This document shows, in pieces, positions 12,140-23,452 of a stretch of 64,000 nucleotides of DNA; position 1 is the first letter of the stretch; each line of letters starts with the position of its first letter. The position numbers were made by a program, and so were the translations under genes. The stretch is from Protula sp. h YS-2021 (Eukaryota; Annelida; Polychaeta; Sabellida; Serpulidae): assembly GCA_949752745.1 (NCBI GenBank), contig OX457027.1, positions 14,539,556 through 14,603,555 of the forward strand, in the 5' to 3' direction. The notes under the pieces are model-generated. The model made no database searches and was not told where the DNA came from. It was given only the letters and a program-made list of their open reading frames with translations.

Positions 12140-14051
12140 GCTTCTTCGTCACGGCTTCTACGTTTTCCCTTTTGGGATTGCCTTTTAACTTTGTCCAATC
12201 GTTGTCATGGAGGGACGTTGGATGTGGTTTACCGCATACTTTGCATCTTGTATCTGCAGTCCTTTGCAAGGTGATTCGGGTTAAGGCATGCGAAGCATAA
12301 CTTGTTAGATAGCGCTTATTTGCGACGGTTCTCAAAATTCAAAGCAAGGAATTCTAGAGAGTTGTCAACATGGTGATCTTTCTTGCACTTAAAGCAAGGA
12401 CGCCGCTTGCGAGCTTGCTTTGGATCGTCCGTACTGTTGCCGGAGCTGATATCGCTTGAAGTCTTGTCGGTCTCTGCTACAGCCCCCCATTTTTGCATCT
12501 TTAACTTCCATTATTCCTGACAAGAACGATTGTTTCTTTTCCTTGAGTGCTGGTCCTTTCCCGATTCCTTGACTCTTGTTTTGGTTGTCCTTGAGAGCTT
12601 GAAAGGATGTTACAGGATCGCAAGCTATCTTGGCTCCTTCTGGTCTTGCACTATTCTTGACCATCGAAAGACCAGAACGTCAGGAAGTTTCCTGAGTATA
12701 ATCTGGTTCTCTCGGGCATCGTCTAGTATACGCAGATTCATGTTGCTTCTCTTTGCCGACTGGCACTGCTTCAGAAAGTCAGGAAGCCTTTGCAACCGGA
12801 AGCCATCCTTGTTTGAAACCTTTGGCCATTCAAGGAGCTGCTTGCTGAAAGCTGTCGTGATGTTAAACGGATCGCCGAATCTCGCATCCAACCGATCCTT
12901 TGCTTCCGTATACACCATGTCTGAACCCTCCAGGAGAAAACCGTGGATACACTCCTTTGCTTCACCATCCACATAACGTTGAAGATAATACAGTTTTTCT
13001 GCTGGAGCAATATTCTTCTGCTCAATAAGAAGTTCGAACGATCGCTTCCACATGTTGTACTCCAAGGAATTACCAGTGAATACGCCTGGTTCTGCTGAAG
13101 GCATTCTCGCTGTGGCTCTGTTCATGCCCAGGTTCATATGGTCGATTATCGGTTGTAACCTGATATGGCGTTCTTCCTGTAATGTTGGAGCACAGATGAA
13201 ATCGGAACTCTCTGGCAGCCACGAAGTTTTAGCGTTGCGTGATATTGCCAGTTCCGGACCCCGTGACTGTGTGCCTGGAACGTTAGTCACAGGGCTACCC
13301 TCAGGCACATGAAGGTTTTTGTTTCAAGAAGCGCTACGTTTTGAGTTTCCTGTGTCTCCAAATTTTGTTCAGATGCATGCTGTTCATTGAAACGCTCAAC
13401 AATCGTAGTGTCTACAGGTAGCGAATGAAGAGTTTCTTCGATGTTACTATGTGTTGGATTGCTCCTTTTTCGGTAAGTCTGTAGCTTGGCGTTGGCAACG
13501 ACCAAGTCCCTTTCAAGTGTGAATTTTTTTGTTCTTGCTGTTGTTTCAACTTCAATTGTCTCTCCTCCAATTTTTGATTAATTTTCATCCTTTTTCTCCT
13601 AATTCGTGCTCCAATTTGCGATATCTGAGTTGTGCAGAAATTTCAGCAGCACGAGCAGAAGCTTTCATTTCCATCACTGAAGACTTCCTTGAGAGTGCTG
13701 GCGAACGCCTTGAACTACGGGAACCCATTTCAAAAGCGAGATATTTTAACTTCGCGACTACTTGATTTCCGATGTCACGGTGCCGATCTAACAACCTTCC
13801 ATATTCGTCGATGTATTGGGTTGCAGGCTATGCAGATCATCAATTTTGTCTAAACACACTATGATGCAGGCTTGCAGGCCAACCCAAGCTTGGCTGATTT
13901 CCGTTGTGTTTTCACAGCTAATTATCATGCCCTCTAGTTCGTCGGCTTTGCGTCGCCTTCGGTTGACTGCAGCTGATACAGCCTTTTCTTTTACTTCAAC
14001 TTGATATTCAAAGCTCTTTTTCGTCATTGCACGCTGGCGAATTGATCGCAT
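12140..14051 (-). pseudogene. BEL/Pao gag with two CCHC-like knuckles
   Basis: The best-preserved part (12625-13308) is a DUF1759-type gag core with FTGNSLEYNMWKRSFE, AEKLYYLQRYVDGEAKE and DRLDARFGDP. Downstream lie a first knuckle (CFKCKKDHHVDN, its last Cys changed to Ser, about 12360-12400) and a second (CKVCGKPHPTSLH, about 12230). Upstream at 13585-14051 are charged, coiled-coil-like pieces (RRKADELEG, HRDIGNQVVAKL). At least four frame breaks separate the pieces. Confidence 0.75.
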
Positions 14052-15250
14052 GCTTGTAGACGTCTCATCCCTCTCCTCCTACTCTGCAGGAGTGGCTGAT
14101 TTAATAAGCGTTCAATAAGGGTTGAGGGCATTGCCTTGCTGTAAGGGCTAATGCTGTGAAAGCTCCGATGAACTACATACGGGCGCAGTCGATTCAGGTT
14201 CATGGGATTCCTGTTCCCTTTCCATTTTGTTCCAGTGTGTGTTTTTTTTAACCGAATCTGATTGGTTTATATCACATATTTAAATTAAGACATATAGCGT
14301 TTCAGCTTCAGTCAGAAACGCCGGTGCAAAAGGTGAATAAAGTAACGCAAATATTCGTAACTGTAATGCCTCTGACAATTACATCAGTTCACCTTAGTAT
14401 TGAACTGATCACGTATTAACACGAATCATAATTATTCACACGTAATAAATATTCACCAGTACCTTGCATTAGAAGAAAAATCGTAAACCTGCGTATAATC
14501 ACTGAAAACACCACTTTTAGAAACATGAGGTCATGTGCAAGACTAGTTATTGCAGTATACGCGAACTCTGTACCGTTGGCGTATACGCGATCTCTGGAAA
14601 GCGAACTTCAGTATACGCGAACTCTGGAACTGTGTACCGTTGTGACTGCAACAGTTACCCAAAGGTTTCCCTAAAACCTTTGAGCACACAAAACTACAGC
14701 TAATTTTCAACTGAAAAACTACAGCTCAGTGTTGGTAAATGTGTCTTCGAACGGCAGTCCTTTGAGCTGCTCATTGCCAACGAAAAGGGTGGAAGCAGGT
14801 TTGCGTTTGTTTCATTAACACGCGCGTGACCTAATTCGTGAAACGTCCTCGACCTCCAACAGTCTGTCACGTAAAAGAGAACTTCCACATCAGTCAAACA
14901 CAGACAAGGCAAAAGCGAATGCCTGGATACCGCCGCTTCCTTGATGTCGCTTCGAAGGTAGTGTGAGGACACCGCCCGCCTCTCCTTTGATGTCACATCA
15001 GAGGCATTCAACACGCATCGTGTAAAGCGAGTGCCTGGATGCCGCCGCTCCTTTGAAGTCACATCGGAGGTACGCGTTGTTTTAAGCGAGTGTCTGGATC
15101 ACGTACCCTGGGAGACAGGGTTATCATACGCTCGTTTAACAGTTAGCGAAATAGGACACCGTTGAGTTGACTTTGCACACTCGCCTTCCATTACACCCAT
15201 GGCCTCGATTTTAAAAGAATCGTTCGGGCATGATAAAATAATATCCATAA
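14052..15250 (-). other. BEL/Pao leader with local tandem repeats
   Basis: No coding signal. About 14545-14640 repeats AGTATACGCGAACTCTG and GTACCGTTG-like pieces. About 14908-15100 holds three degenerate units with AAGCGAGTGCCTGGAT, CCGCCGCTCCTTTGA and GTCACATCGGAGG pieces. Tandem repeats in a retrotransposon leader are plausible but I cannot say what they do. Confidence 0.55.
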
Positions 15251-15690
15251 CAGGGCTGTATCTTAAAGGGCGCGCGGGCGCGTACGCGCCTAAGATTTTG
15301 GCCATGCGCCTACGAGAAAAAAGTTTGGCGCGCGCGCCCAAATGTTTGGCCCATTTAATATGATTATAATAATATTATGATACATTTTTTTAAAGAATCA
15401 TAAAAAATGTTTCTTGTGAATTTCAAGAGCTGCGAAACAGCCACAGGTTGCTCTGCATTTTACACACCATTAAGCTTATGTATGCCTAATAGGTATTACA
15501 TAATTCAATCCATGACCTTTCTCTTTATCACAGGAATAGCATCTTGTCAAGGGATCCTCTTTCAAGTTTTATTGTGACTCAAAACCCTTATGAAAAATAC
15601 GACCCACGCCCCTAAGATGTCGCCCACGCGCCTAACTTTTTGAAGTTGGGCTCGCGCGCGCCTAGCTTTTTTTCTTAAGGTACAGGCCTG
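15251..15690. mobile_element. 440-bp MITE with 6-bp target duplication
   Basis: Terminal inverted repeats start CAGGGCTGTATCTTAA on the left and, reverse-complemented, CAGGCCTGTACCTTAA on the right. Each is followed inward by a GC-rich subterminal block with GGCGCG/GCGCGCC repeats, in otherwise AT-rich sequence. The 6-bp CCATAA directly flanks both sides (15245-15250 and 15691-15696). The CAGGG-type ends resemble hAT-like elements; a 6-bp rather than 8-bp duplication narrows the family but I cannot assign it. No open frame. Confidence 0.82.
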
Positions 15691-15783
15691 CCATAATAAT
15701 CATAAACTTCACGCAGGTGTACTGCACTGGAGGTCCAAACGCTGTGAGTATGCTGATAGATGTTGAGGCGAAGTTTTCCTCTA

Positions 15784-16313
15784 TAGTGGTTTAAGGCCCG
15801 TTGGTCGGATAGTCGCACAGAGAAAAGGCTCACTGATGAGCACACGTTTATTCATTAATTCTCTCAACGTCTCAAGTCAACTTAACTCAACGTGGAAAAC
15901 TACAACAGATCATTAAAAACAATCCTTATACCACTTTCACAACTCCGAACACGTTTATATCACGCTTTATAGACCATTTATACCCTTTACGCGTTCGTTG
16001 AAACTATTAAAAGCTTTGCAAAACCGTGATGTTAAAACAAAGACATTTACCTTTATTTAAACGCAAAAGAAGTCTTAAAATCTTTAGACGGGCTTGCGAT
16101 CAAGGATCTAATAAAAATAACGTACCTTTTGGCCCTTATTTATCCTTAAAACTTAAATATATATCCGACATTTTTAGATCACAATTCACACACATGTTGA
16201 CACTTCAACGTCTATCTGCATAATGAACTGTTTTGGTAAGCGGCGTTATAAACATTCAAAAACATGTAAAACAATGCCACCGCAAATAGTCCGCGTTTGC
16301 GACGTCCGTCAGA
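15784..16313 (-). repeat. 5' LTR of BEL/Pao element
   Basis: Direct-repeat partner of 9002-9505. Promoter and polyadenylation signals should lie here for transcription on the - strand. The copy has a few indels relative to the 3' LTR. Confidence 0.88.
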
Positions 16314-16324
16314 GGGTTAAGGAT

Positions 16325-17300
16325 TGGGCTCTGTAGGTCCGTCTCCTTGTATTATGCCGAATTATGTCTCCCCGACCAAGGGGAGACATATAGTGTTTGT
16401 AGGTTCTCTCTGTGTGTTTGTAGTGTGTATGTGTGTGTATGTCAGTCTGTTGTGAATAAATGTTGTGTGCAAGATATCTCTGAACGAAAAGCCGGATCGA
16501 CTTCAAACTTAACGTATTCATTCCTTGGGTAGGTGGAACGGTAGGTCTATCAACTTTTGACGCACGTTACATTATAATGGAAGACGTATGACGTCATTAC
16601 GTCAAACTCTCGTGTGCGAAATTTCTCAGCCGCCGAGCATCGGATAAAGCTCAAACTTAGTTGAATTGTTGCTTGTTAGGTCCGAAAGGGGCTGTCAAAT
16701 TTTGTCGCACGTATAACGAGTGAGTGCGGCATGTGACGTCATCACGTAAAATATGTATAGATTTTGAACATGATCATGTGAGCAAGTTATTTCGAGAATG
16801 AAATGTCGGATCGACTTCATTATTAGGGAAGGCGTATGGCGTCATTACGTAAAAATCGTGTATGCGAAATTTATGGGCCGCTCAACATGGAAGAAAGTTC
16901 AAATTTGGTGGAATTGCTGTTTGGTAGGTCCGAAAGATTCTGTCAAATTTTGTCATGAGTACAAGGAATGGGTGCGGCGTATGACGTCGTCACGTAAAAT
17001 ATGCACATTATTTGGATAAGATCTGGTGTACAAAATATCTTGATAACGGAAAGTCGTATGGACTTAAAATTTTGTATGGTTGTTCCTTGGGTCAGTCGGA
17101 CGGTTCTGTCAACTTTTGAAAGTTGTAGAAATTAAGAAAGGCGTATGACGTCATTACGTTGAAATCTTATATGTGTACATTTCTCAGCCACTGAACATCG
17201 GATAAAGTTAAAACTTGGTCGGAATGTTGCTTGGTAGGTCCGAAAGATTCTGTCAGATGTACCCGGATGCAATTGGGTAAGAATGTCTCCATAGCGGAAA
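16325..17300. mobile_element. Hairpin-headed non-autonomous repeat element (copy B)
   Basis: Begins with a hairpin at 16365-16388 (arms TGTCTCCCC and GGGGAGACA), then ATATAGTGTTTG and a TCTGTGTGTTTG/GTCTG run. The body repeats about every 290-320 bp two half-units: one with GCCGGATCGACTTCAAACTT and GTAGGTGGAACGG-like text, the other with CATCGGATAAAG, TTGGTAGGTCCGAAAG and CTGTCAAATTTTGTC. Each half carries TGACGTCAT or a near form (16589, 16735, 16838, 16982, 17146). The organisation parallels the element at 8034-9001 although the sequences differ. No coding capacity. Confidence 0.55.
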
Positions 17301-17959
17301 ATCGGATCGATTTTCCGCTCCACCCCTCCCTTCCTACCACCCCACCCCGCTTTACCCTTTTCTCGGCTCTTTTGTTAATCAAGGATAGTTATTATTTACG
17401 CTTGGGATTTCAGCGTTTTCAAGAAGATTCTCCAATGTTCCTGCATTCTTTAGACATACTTGAAAACATTAGCTGCACAATTATCGATCGCTTCTTAGAT
17501 TTCGCGTGACTGGCCTTTTTGTGTGTTACAGCTATTAGCTATTAGCGTGTTTTCATTTTGCTGCCAAGCTGTCCCACATATGGGAGTAATTACGCAACGG
17601 CTCGCAATGTTTATGCATTACCTGGAACTGAGCTTTCCTTTTTAAGTGGGACATCTAATACGTTGTGTTATCACAAGCAGCGCCCTATTTTGACACCAAA
17701 ATGCCTTCCCTCACTGTCCAACCCAAGTGGGTCTTTTGTGGCACAGTTATGAAGAATGTCTTTCTGGTACTTTTTCAACAATGGGAATGTACGAAGACAA
17801 GGTATATCTTATGGCTATAACTATAATTAGTGCACAAACCCTTACTGTACCGTTGGCGAAAATGGTTAGGGTTGCCTTTAGAGTTGTACCTGAAATGGAT
17901 AGCTGGGTGGAGGGAGTTGGTTAGGGCTAGCAAAAAAGCTGTCTCGGTAAATCAGTTTG
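17301..17959. other. GPCR intron 1, no feature recognised
   Basis: Intron sequence without a supported gene; short open frames here lack any recognisable domain. Confidence 0.5.
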
Positions 17960-18240
17960 TAACTGCCACATTCAAGATCCGGATAAAACGACGTAAAGTA
18001 AAACCTGTTTGTAGTGACCAACTTCCAGTTTCGGATAACAAGATGTACGGTAAAACCTGCGTTCTTGACCACTTTTCAGACTCGAATAAACAAAGTACGT
18101 ACAGTAAAACTACTGTACTGTAATGACCAACTTCAATACCGGGGCAAAAAGGACGTTCAGTAAAACCTGTTTTACCGACCACCATCTGGTAACGGACTAA
18201 AAGACATACAGTAAAACCTGTTTAGTCACCACTTCCTAGA
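17960..18240. repeat. Degenerate 51-56-bp tandem repeat, five units
   Basis: The phrase (A/G)GTAAAACCTG recurs at about 17998, 18049, 18103, 18159 and 18210, each time followed by GACCAACTT- or GACCAC-like text. An old minisatellite or remnant of a repeat-bodied element. Confidence 0.7.
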
Positions 18241-19815
18241 CCAAGATAAAACACCTGAGCCTAAACTTGTATAAAAAAAGAGAACTGAAATACCCCAAAA
18301 TCAAGTTACCTCAGCCCGCTTCAAAAATTGAATAAAGGTGATATGCAACCTGACTACTGGACACACGGGATCCATTTATATAAGGTAAAAGGTAAAATTT
18401 CTTATTATTCTGAAAATAGCACACACTTGTTCAAATAAAACTTTGTGAAAGGTGTGTTGGAGGGTAGGGGGAGGAATGGAAAATGGTTTCTGGTGAATGA
18501 TGGGTTTAGTCGAGGAGGCATTTGTTTTTGTTTACAAAAATAGGTGTCGATTGAAAGTGTGTGATATAAGGCTGTACTCATGTTTTATGTGCACTGGCCG
18601 CTCTAGTTATTTTTAAATCTACTCATCGCCGTCTCCGGTTGGGGGTTGTGCTGTCGACGATAGCTTGTTCAATTAGAGATACAGCGAAGAATGACCTATT
18701 GCAGTGTAAAATGTGATTTGATAAAAGTCGTAAAATGTTAACTTCATATCTCTGTTGTGGACAAAGCTCGGATAGAGTAACACTTGGAAACAAGGGCATA
18801 ACGGATTTGATGTCGTTATGTCGATAGTACCTGCATATCTTATACGTATCAAAAGTTAACCAGTCACAGATATCAAAGCAATTAAAAAATTAATAAAGGC
18901 TATCTCAACTTATATCTCTACATTTGAATTAATGTTAGTCACATTTTGAAGCTAAAATCAGTTCAGAATTAACACTGTGGCGGTTGGGTGTTACAATACA
19001 AAAATTTATATATTTTTTTTAAAATAAAATCGACTATCCAATACCATGAAGACGGTTGATTTGTTGCGGTAACGCCAAATTTATATTAAATTTAGCAGAT
19101 CTCAGCTGCCACCACACAAGGGAGTTATTTGTGTACTGTTTGGCATATCGTCTGGTTTCGACAAATCCTTAACGAAAACTTTTCTTCTTTCTTTTGACCC
19201 ACAGAGGCTCAGTCAAGTGGTATTTATCAACCCCTTCCTGTTTTATACAAATTTGATTGGCATCATCAATTTAGCGGGCAATCTCTTTGATAAGGAAAAT
19301 CCAGACACTTGAGACTTCGTTAACTGCGTAAGAGGCATATTTTACGCAATAAAAACAGCAAGAAAGCTAAAGCTTTACTCTCAAAACGACCTGTGCCAAA
19401 GATGCAGAAACGGTAAATAACATCTCAGGAGCCATGAAATTGACTTCCATTGACTTGTGTCTGCAAACAAAAGATCAAATTCAGTATACATCAAATTTTA
19501 CCATTTAAATAATAATTGAACTGTTTAATCTGCTTTTCTGACAATGTTTCCTTATAGTAGCTAGAACAGAACAAGAATATGATTTTAAACCGCTATTTTG
19601 ATTAAAAGCCTTGATTTTTTGTGGTCTGAGACTGTCTAAATTGGACACCCCAAAAAAATACTTCCCACCATTAAGGGTGATATTCGACAGCGGTGTTCTG
19701 ACAAACAATCACGTCACGCAACAGCAACGGACTGGCTTTTCCAATGTCATTTGGAATTAGCAGTCCCCAGTTAATATTCTCGTGTTAATGACTGTATATT
19801 TCTTTCTTCTTATAG
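18241..19815 (+). other. 3' part of GPCR intron 1
   Basis: No gene or mobile element recognised. It ends in a pyrimidine-rich tract and TATAG acceptor at 19811-19815. Confidence 0.6.
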
Positions 19816-20014
19816 GTTGTGATTTTCTTGTCCATGGTTAAGGTGGAAGTGAATGCCATTTTAGAAGATATAGCAATGCGCTGCATTTTTCTGAATGCTG
19901 TTTTCAACCCTATTTTCTACGGCCTATGCCGAAGAAATTACAGGAAGGGATACGACTACATTACGCAAGCTTGCTGCCACGTCATCAGCTGTGGAATAGT
20001 CGATTCACCATCAG
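19816..20014 (+). CDS. Class A GPCR, exon 2 (end of TM6 to helix 8)
   Basis: The acceptor TATAG precedes GTT, and joining to exon 1 in phase 0 continues TM6 as a hydrophobic run of about eight residues. TM7 follows, with FNPIFY (NPIFY at about 785-789), the NPxxY motif, then the basic helix-8 start GLCRRNYRKGY and several cysteines that could be palmitoylated. The exon ends one base into a codon at a GTAAGC donor. TM7 on a separate short exon, plus phase agreement at both junctions, makes the gene model firm although the intron before it is 12.4 kb. Confidence 0.9.
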
Positions 20015-20500
20015 GTAAGCTACCTTTTCTGTATAGTGGCCCACTTAAAAGACAGCATTAATTAAAAAGCCCGCATTCGCTGACACACCTCTCAATTTCT
20101 GGCTAGCCAGTGCTGTACTCAATACGACCCACACTGCAACAACGCTACCCCCCCCCCCCACCCCCAATGCATAATGCATGTGCTTAATAGATGGCTCCCC
20201 AGTGCCACGTCAGATTTTGGAGTGGCCTCCCTCTGTAATATAAGAAACAAGCGCACTCAAACTGTACTCTGAAGAAAACACTTTCCATGCCAAAAAATCA
20301 ACCCTTTCCACTTCTTTATGATTTTTCAGTTAAGCTGTGTGTCCACGATAATGCTTTTCTGCACTTAATCTCCCCTTTTCTTTTGCTTAACAACAGCTTT
20401 ATGCAGCATACACTTCAGGTAACAATATACATGTAATGAAATAAGCAGATCAATGGCATCAAATTGTAGGTGACGAGAATAAAATTCTTCTTGCTTGCAG
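20015..20500 (+). other. GPCR intron 2
   Basis: GTAAGC donor, TTGCTTGCAG acceptor, with a poly-C tract at about 20150-20165. Nothing else seen. Confidence 0.8.
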
Positions 20501-21306
20501 ACGACAAGGTGTTTTTTGAGTCACGTCGTAGAAAACAGAAGCGCCACCTGGACGCAGCACAACGCGTGAAGCTGATTGGTCACGACCCGCCACGCCTACC
20601 AAAACAAGCCAGGCGCCAAAGCAAACCAGCCATGCAAATCCTGCAACAGACTCTGAATCTACGATCAAACTCGCTACGTCAGATACAAGAGATGGGAAAT
20701 ATCTCGCCCAAGGACAGTGTAGACAGATCACCTAGATCCCCGCATACTGTGCCTGAATTCCGACCCTCGAAACATCTGCAAGATTTATTCCAACGATATA
20801 TGGAAGAAACCGATTCCAGCGAGGAAGAGATCAGCTCCATTGACTACGAAGCCCTAATCTGCGATGACGATGAAATGTATAATAATCTTAAGAGAGTCAT
20901 TTCAATTTATATGACAATGGAAGACATGGATGTCTATGAACATGGCGCCGTGGAATATTTTGGTGGTTTAAACAATATCACGGGAGACATCACACGGGAT
21001 GGCTTCTCGTCGATAAACACCAACGATGGCTTTTCAATGCTCACCGATGACGATATTGATCTCGATATCGATTACGATGCCCTAATTGACGATAACAGTG
21101 AAAATGTGCAATGTCTGTTATCTAGCTCTTCGCCTACCCCGCAGACAGCCAGCGAAACTGAATTACGAAATATAAAACAAGACTCAAATATCAAACCTGG
21201 CCTTAAGTTTAAGTTAGGGTTACCAGCGAAATCTTATCTTCGTCAACAGTCTTGCCCTGTCAATACCATGTCAAAATCCGGTGCTGACGATGAGTCATAT
21301 GTGTGA
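20501..21306 (+). CDS. Class A GPCR, exon 3 (cytoplasmic tail)
   Basis: The acceptor CTTGCAG precedes ACGACAAG; the split codon gives Asp, so the frame runs through to TGA at 21304-21306. It encodes about 267 residues of cytoplasmic tail with no membrane segment: a basic start (SRRRKQKRH), Ser/Pro-rich stretches, then an acidic half with repeated D/E clusters such as DDDIDLDIDYDALIDD and two related copies of an S-I-D-Y-E/D-A-L-I motif. The tail ends in DDESYV, which fits a class I-like PDZ-binding C-terminus only loosely (S-Y-V). A possible AATAAA signal lies at about 21516. Confidence 0.85.
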
Positions 21307-21536
21307 TAACATCAGTAGCACCCAGTTGTCATTATGAAATTATTATTCTATCAAATAACTAAGTACTTTTTTTATTTAAACGGCGAACGGTAATAACTTA
21401 AATATTTCTGTACCGGAAAACAGAACGAAAAAAAACGATAAAGGAAATGAAAGAAGCGAGAAAAAGCAATAACAAAGAGTCAAAACTCAAAATAATATTC
21501 AAAAACTATACAGGAATAAACATTGCTCTTTCAAAA

Positions 21537-21696
21537 TACAGTAGAACCTCCCTCACGACATCTGTTATAACGAAATATATGTGGTTCCTGTTTAGTTTCC
21601 CACTGTTTAGTGTCATCGGTTATAACCACGTATCGGATGTAATGACATAATTCCCCGAGCCTCGTCATATTGTTATGGCGGGGTGGTACTGTGTGT
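21537..21696. mobile_element. Possible pogo/mariner-type MITE remnant
   Basis: The left end reads CAGTAGAACCTCCCTCACGA; the right end, reverse-complemented, reads CAGTACCACCCCGCCATAAC. The ends share a CAGTA-N-N-ACC-Y-C pattern over about 160 bp with no coding content, in the style of pogo-like elements. The left flank is TA but the right flank is not, so this is tentative. Confidence 0.4.
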
Positions 21697-22918
21697 GGCA
21701 ATTTACGAAGAAATATAAACAACAGGTACTCGAGTATTCAAATTAGTTTCATTGATTTCTCCAATAAATGCTTATAAATGTCAATATATTAAACTATATT
21801 TCTGAACAGAAATCTGCACTTTCTCTTCATTTATTACTGTGAACTGATAACACTAAACAGAATCTGCCTTGTTGGCTTTCAGGGTTCGTATTCATAAAGT
21901 GCTACTAGAGCTAGGTACACTACTCCATAAATACTGCTTGATGAATGCCAGTCCAGGAGTGGGAATTAGATTCTAGAGGTAGCTGTATCTTCCAAGCGAG
22001 ACACTGACAATTTCTCAATAATTGAAATTTCAAACTTTAAATGCGTTTTTCTCCACTGCTGATAACTGCAGTTATCAAGTTTATGCATGGACCCCTTCAA
22101 TTATCAGATAAACAAAAAATCTTGTATAATGGATTGCTTGATGGACTACTCATAATCAAAAGAAAAAGGGGAATCTTGACTACCAGTATAAAACCTCTTT
22201 TGGGCAAGTCAGCACTCGAATATAATAACCACTCAGTGTGTCCGCCGTTATGACTACTCGGTATCAAATCATACTAAAATTAGTGCTGTGCTGTAAATTT
22301 AGTGAATAACTTTGATTGATTGACTCTGTGTGTATGAATGCCATTTTGAAAAACGGATTTTATCAAAATAGAAAATCTCAAAAGCGAGCTATTGATGATC
22401 AGAGAAGTCCAATTTTCATATCAAAATAACTAAATAAACACATTGAAATTTTAAATTTTATTGTGGATTGTATAAAAATAACATTTACTCGATTCCCTTT
22501 CTCACGCACTTCAACACGTACTTTAAAAACACACAAAAACTACTACAGTGTTATTGACAATAAACAACTCACAAACACTTTCAAGCATCACAGAGCGACA
22601 GCCTCATCACATTTTGTTCTATTTTTAAATTATCTTGAATGCCAATTCAATTTTGTTTTATGACAGTGCTTACACACCTGCTGGAAATGAGGAAGTGGGG
22701 GGGGGGGGGTGGAGGGAGGGGGAGGAGGATATAAACAAGAATGGAGCCCCCGCAAGTATCTCACAGTGACTTGTCATTACAGTGACTTTAATGTCACTTG
22801 GAGGCCCAATTCATCTTCCAAGAAGACTCTTTCAGATCAAGTCCAAAGAACTTCGTTATTTTGTTAACACTATGACTATGTGCAAGGTCCTGTCTGCCTT
22901 AGGAATGGTTTTTTACAA
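21697..22918. other. Intergenic between GPCR and EFCAB10
   Basis: Convergent intergenic region holding the receptor's 3' flank and the EFCAB10 3' flank. It has a poly-G tract at about 22697-22707 and no supported gene. Confidence 0.6.
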
Positions 22919-23052
22919 TATCCCTTGAGAGACACATCAACATCTTTATTTTTTCTCGGCCACCTTAGCAGCTGCTCTTTTTACACTATCCTTGAAAGTC
23001 ACATCAACGTCTTTATTTTTTCTCGGCAACTGTAGCAGCTGCTCTTTGAAGA
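22919..23052. repeat. 67-bp tandem duplication of the EFCAB10 terminal exon end
   Basis: Two copies with a 67-bp period: AGCAGCTGCTCT occurs at 22967 and 23034, and CATCTTTATTTTTTCTCGGC or CGTCTTTATTTTTTCTCGGC lies beside each. On the - strand each unit carries the peptide RAAA(T/K)VAEKK, a TAA stop and an overlapping AATAAA. Confidence 0.85.
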
Positions 23053-23061
23053 CCTAATTTT
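23013..23061 (-). CDS. EFCAB10: EFCAB10, exon 4 (C-terminus)
   Basis: The acceptor TTGTTTACAG (on -) precedes AAAATTAGG; the split codon completes Ala and the exon encodes KLGLQRAAATVAEKK and TAA. The stop overlaps an AATAAA on the coding strand, so the polyadenylation signal could sit right at the end of the reading frame. The exon is chosen on phase agreement with exon 3 and on its short charged end. Confidence 0.7.
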
Positions 23062-23361
23062 CTGTAAACAAATAAAAATACCACACTATTTCAACACCAA
23101 CGCGTTAAAAACACAGAGTGATTGAATGTCAACCAGCGGCTGTCACACACTTAACTGCAACGTAATTTTAAACGTTTTTTTATATTTTTTCTCAAACCAA
23201 ACTTACATTGCAAAAAAAAAAAAAATTCAAGGAAGTAAAATATGAGGTCCAAACAACATTCTTTCATTATTGCGAGTATCCTTTTATAGCAGACCCAACC
23301 AGTGTACAAAGTGAATCACTTCGATTAAGAATTACTATAATATTGTGCAGAGCCAACTTAC

Positions 23362-23452
23362 GCTTCTCTCATGAAGGTATCTAATGATATCTTGTCCACA
23401 TCGTGGCCCGGTGGATTTCGCTGACCATCCTTAATGCCTAGTGTTAACAGCG
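23362..23452 (-). CDS. EFCAB10: EFCAB10, exon 3
   Basis: Flanked by TTGTAG and GTAAGT on -. It completes the QYREA codon and reads LLTLGIKDGQRNPPGHDVD then KISLDTFMREA. The phase is 1 in and 2 out, agreeing with both neighbours. The A-L-x-T-L-G-I block follows the second helix of the degenerate EF-hand, as in vertebrate EFCAB10. Confidence 0.85.

Larger units (their letters stand above)
9002..16313 (-). mobile_element. Degenerate BEL/Pao LTR retrotransposon inside GPCR intron 1
   Basis: Two direct repeats of about 504 and 530 bp bound a gag-protease-RT-integrase region that reads on the - strand, so the 5' LTR is on the right and the 3' LTR on the left. A purine tract (GGGGAG on the - strand, just right of 9505) sits where the polypurine tract should be. 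Gene order, the DUF1759-like gag, DUF1758-like protease and Pao-type RT wording are those of BEL/Pao. The pol gene has a large internal deletion and several frame breaks, so the copy cannot be autonomous. It lies antisense to the receptor gene. A 440-bp MITE (15251-15690) is nested in its leader. Confidence 0.85.

Noticed and set aside
21880..22250. Possible MITE starting at GGGTTCGTATTCATAAAG
   Set aside because: The start resembles known transposon ends, but I found no matching inverted end or duplication.
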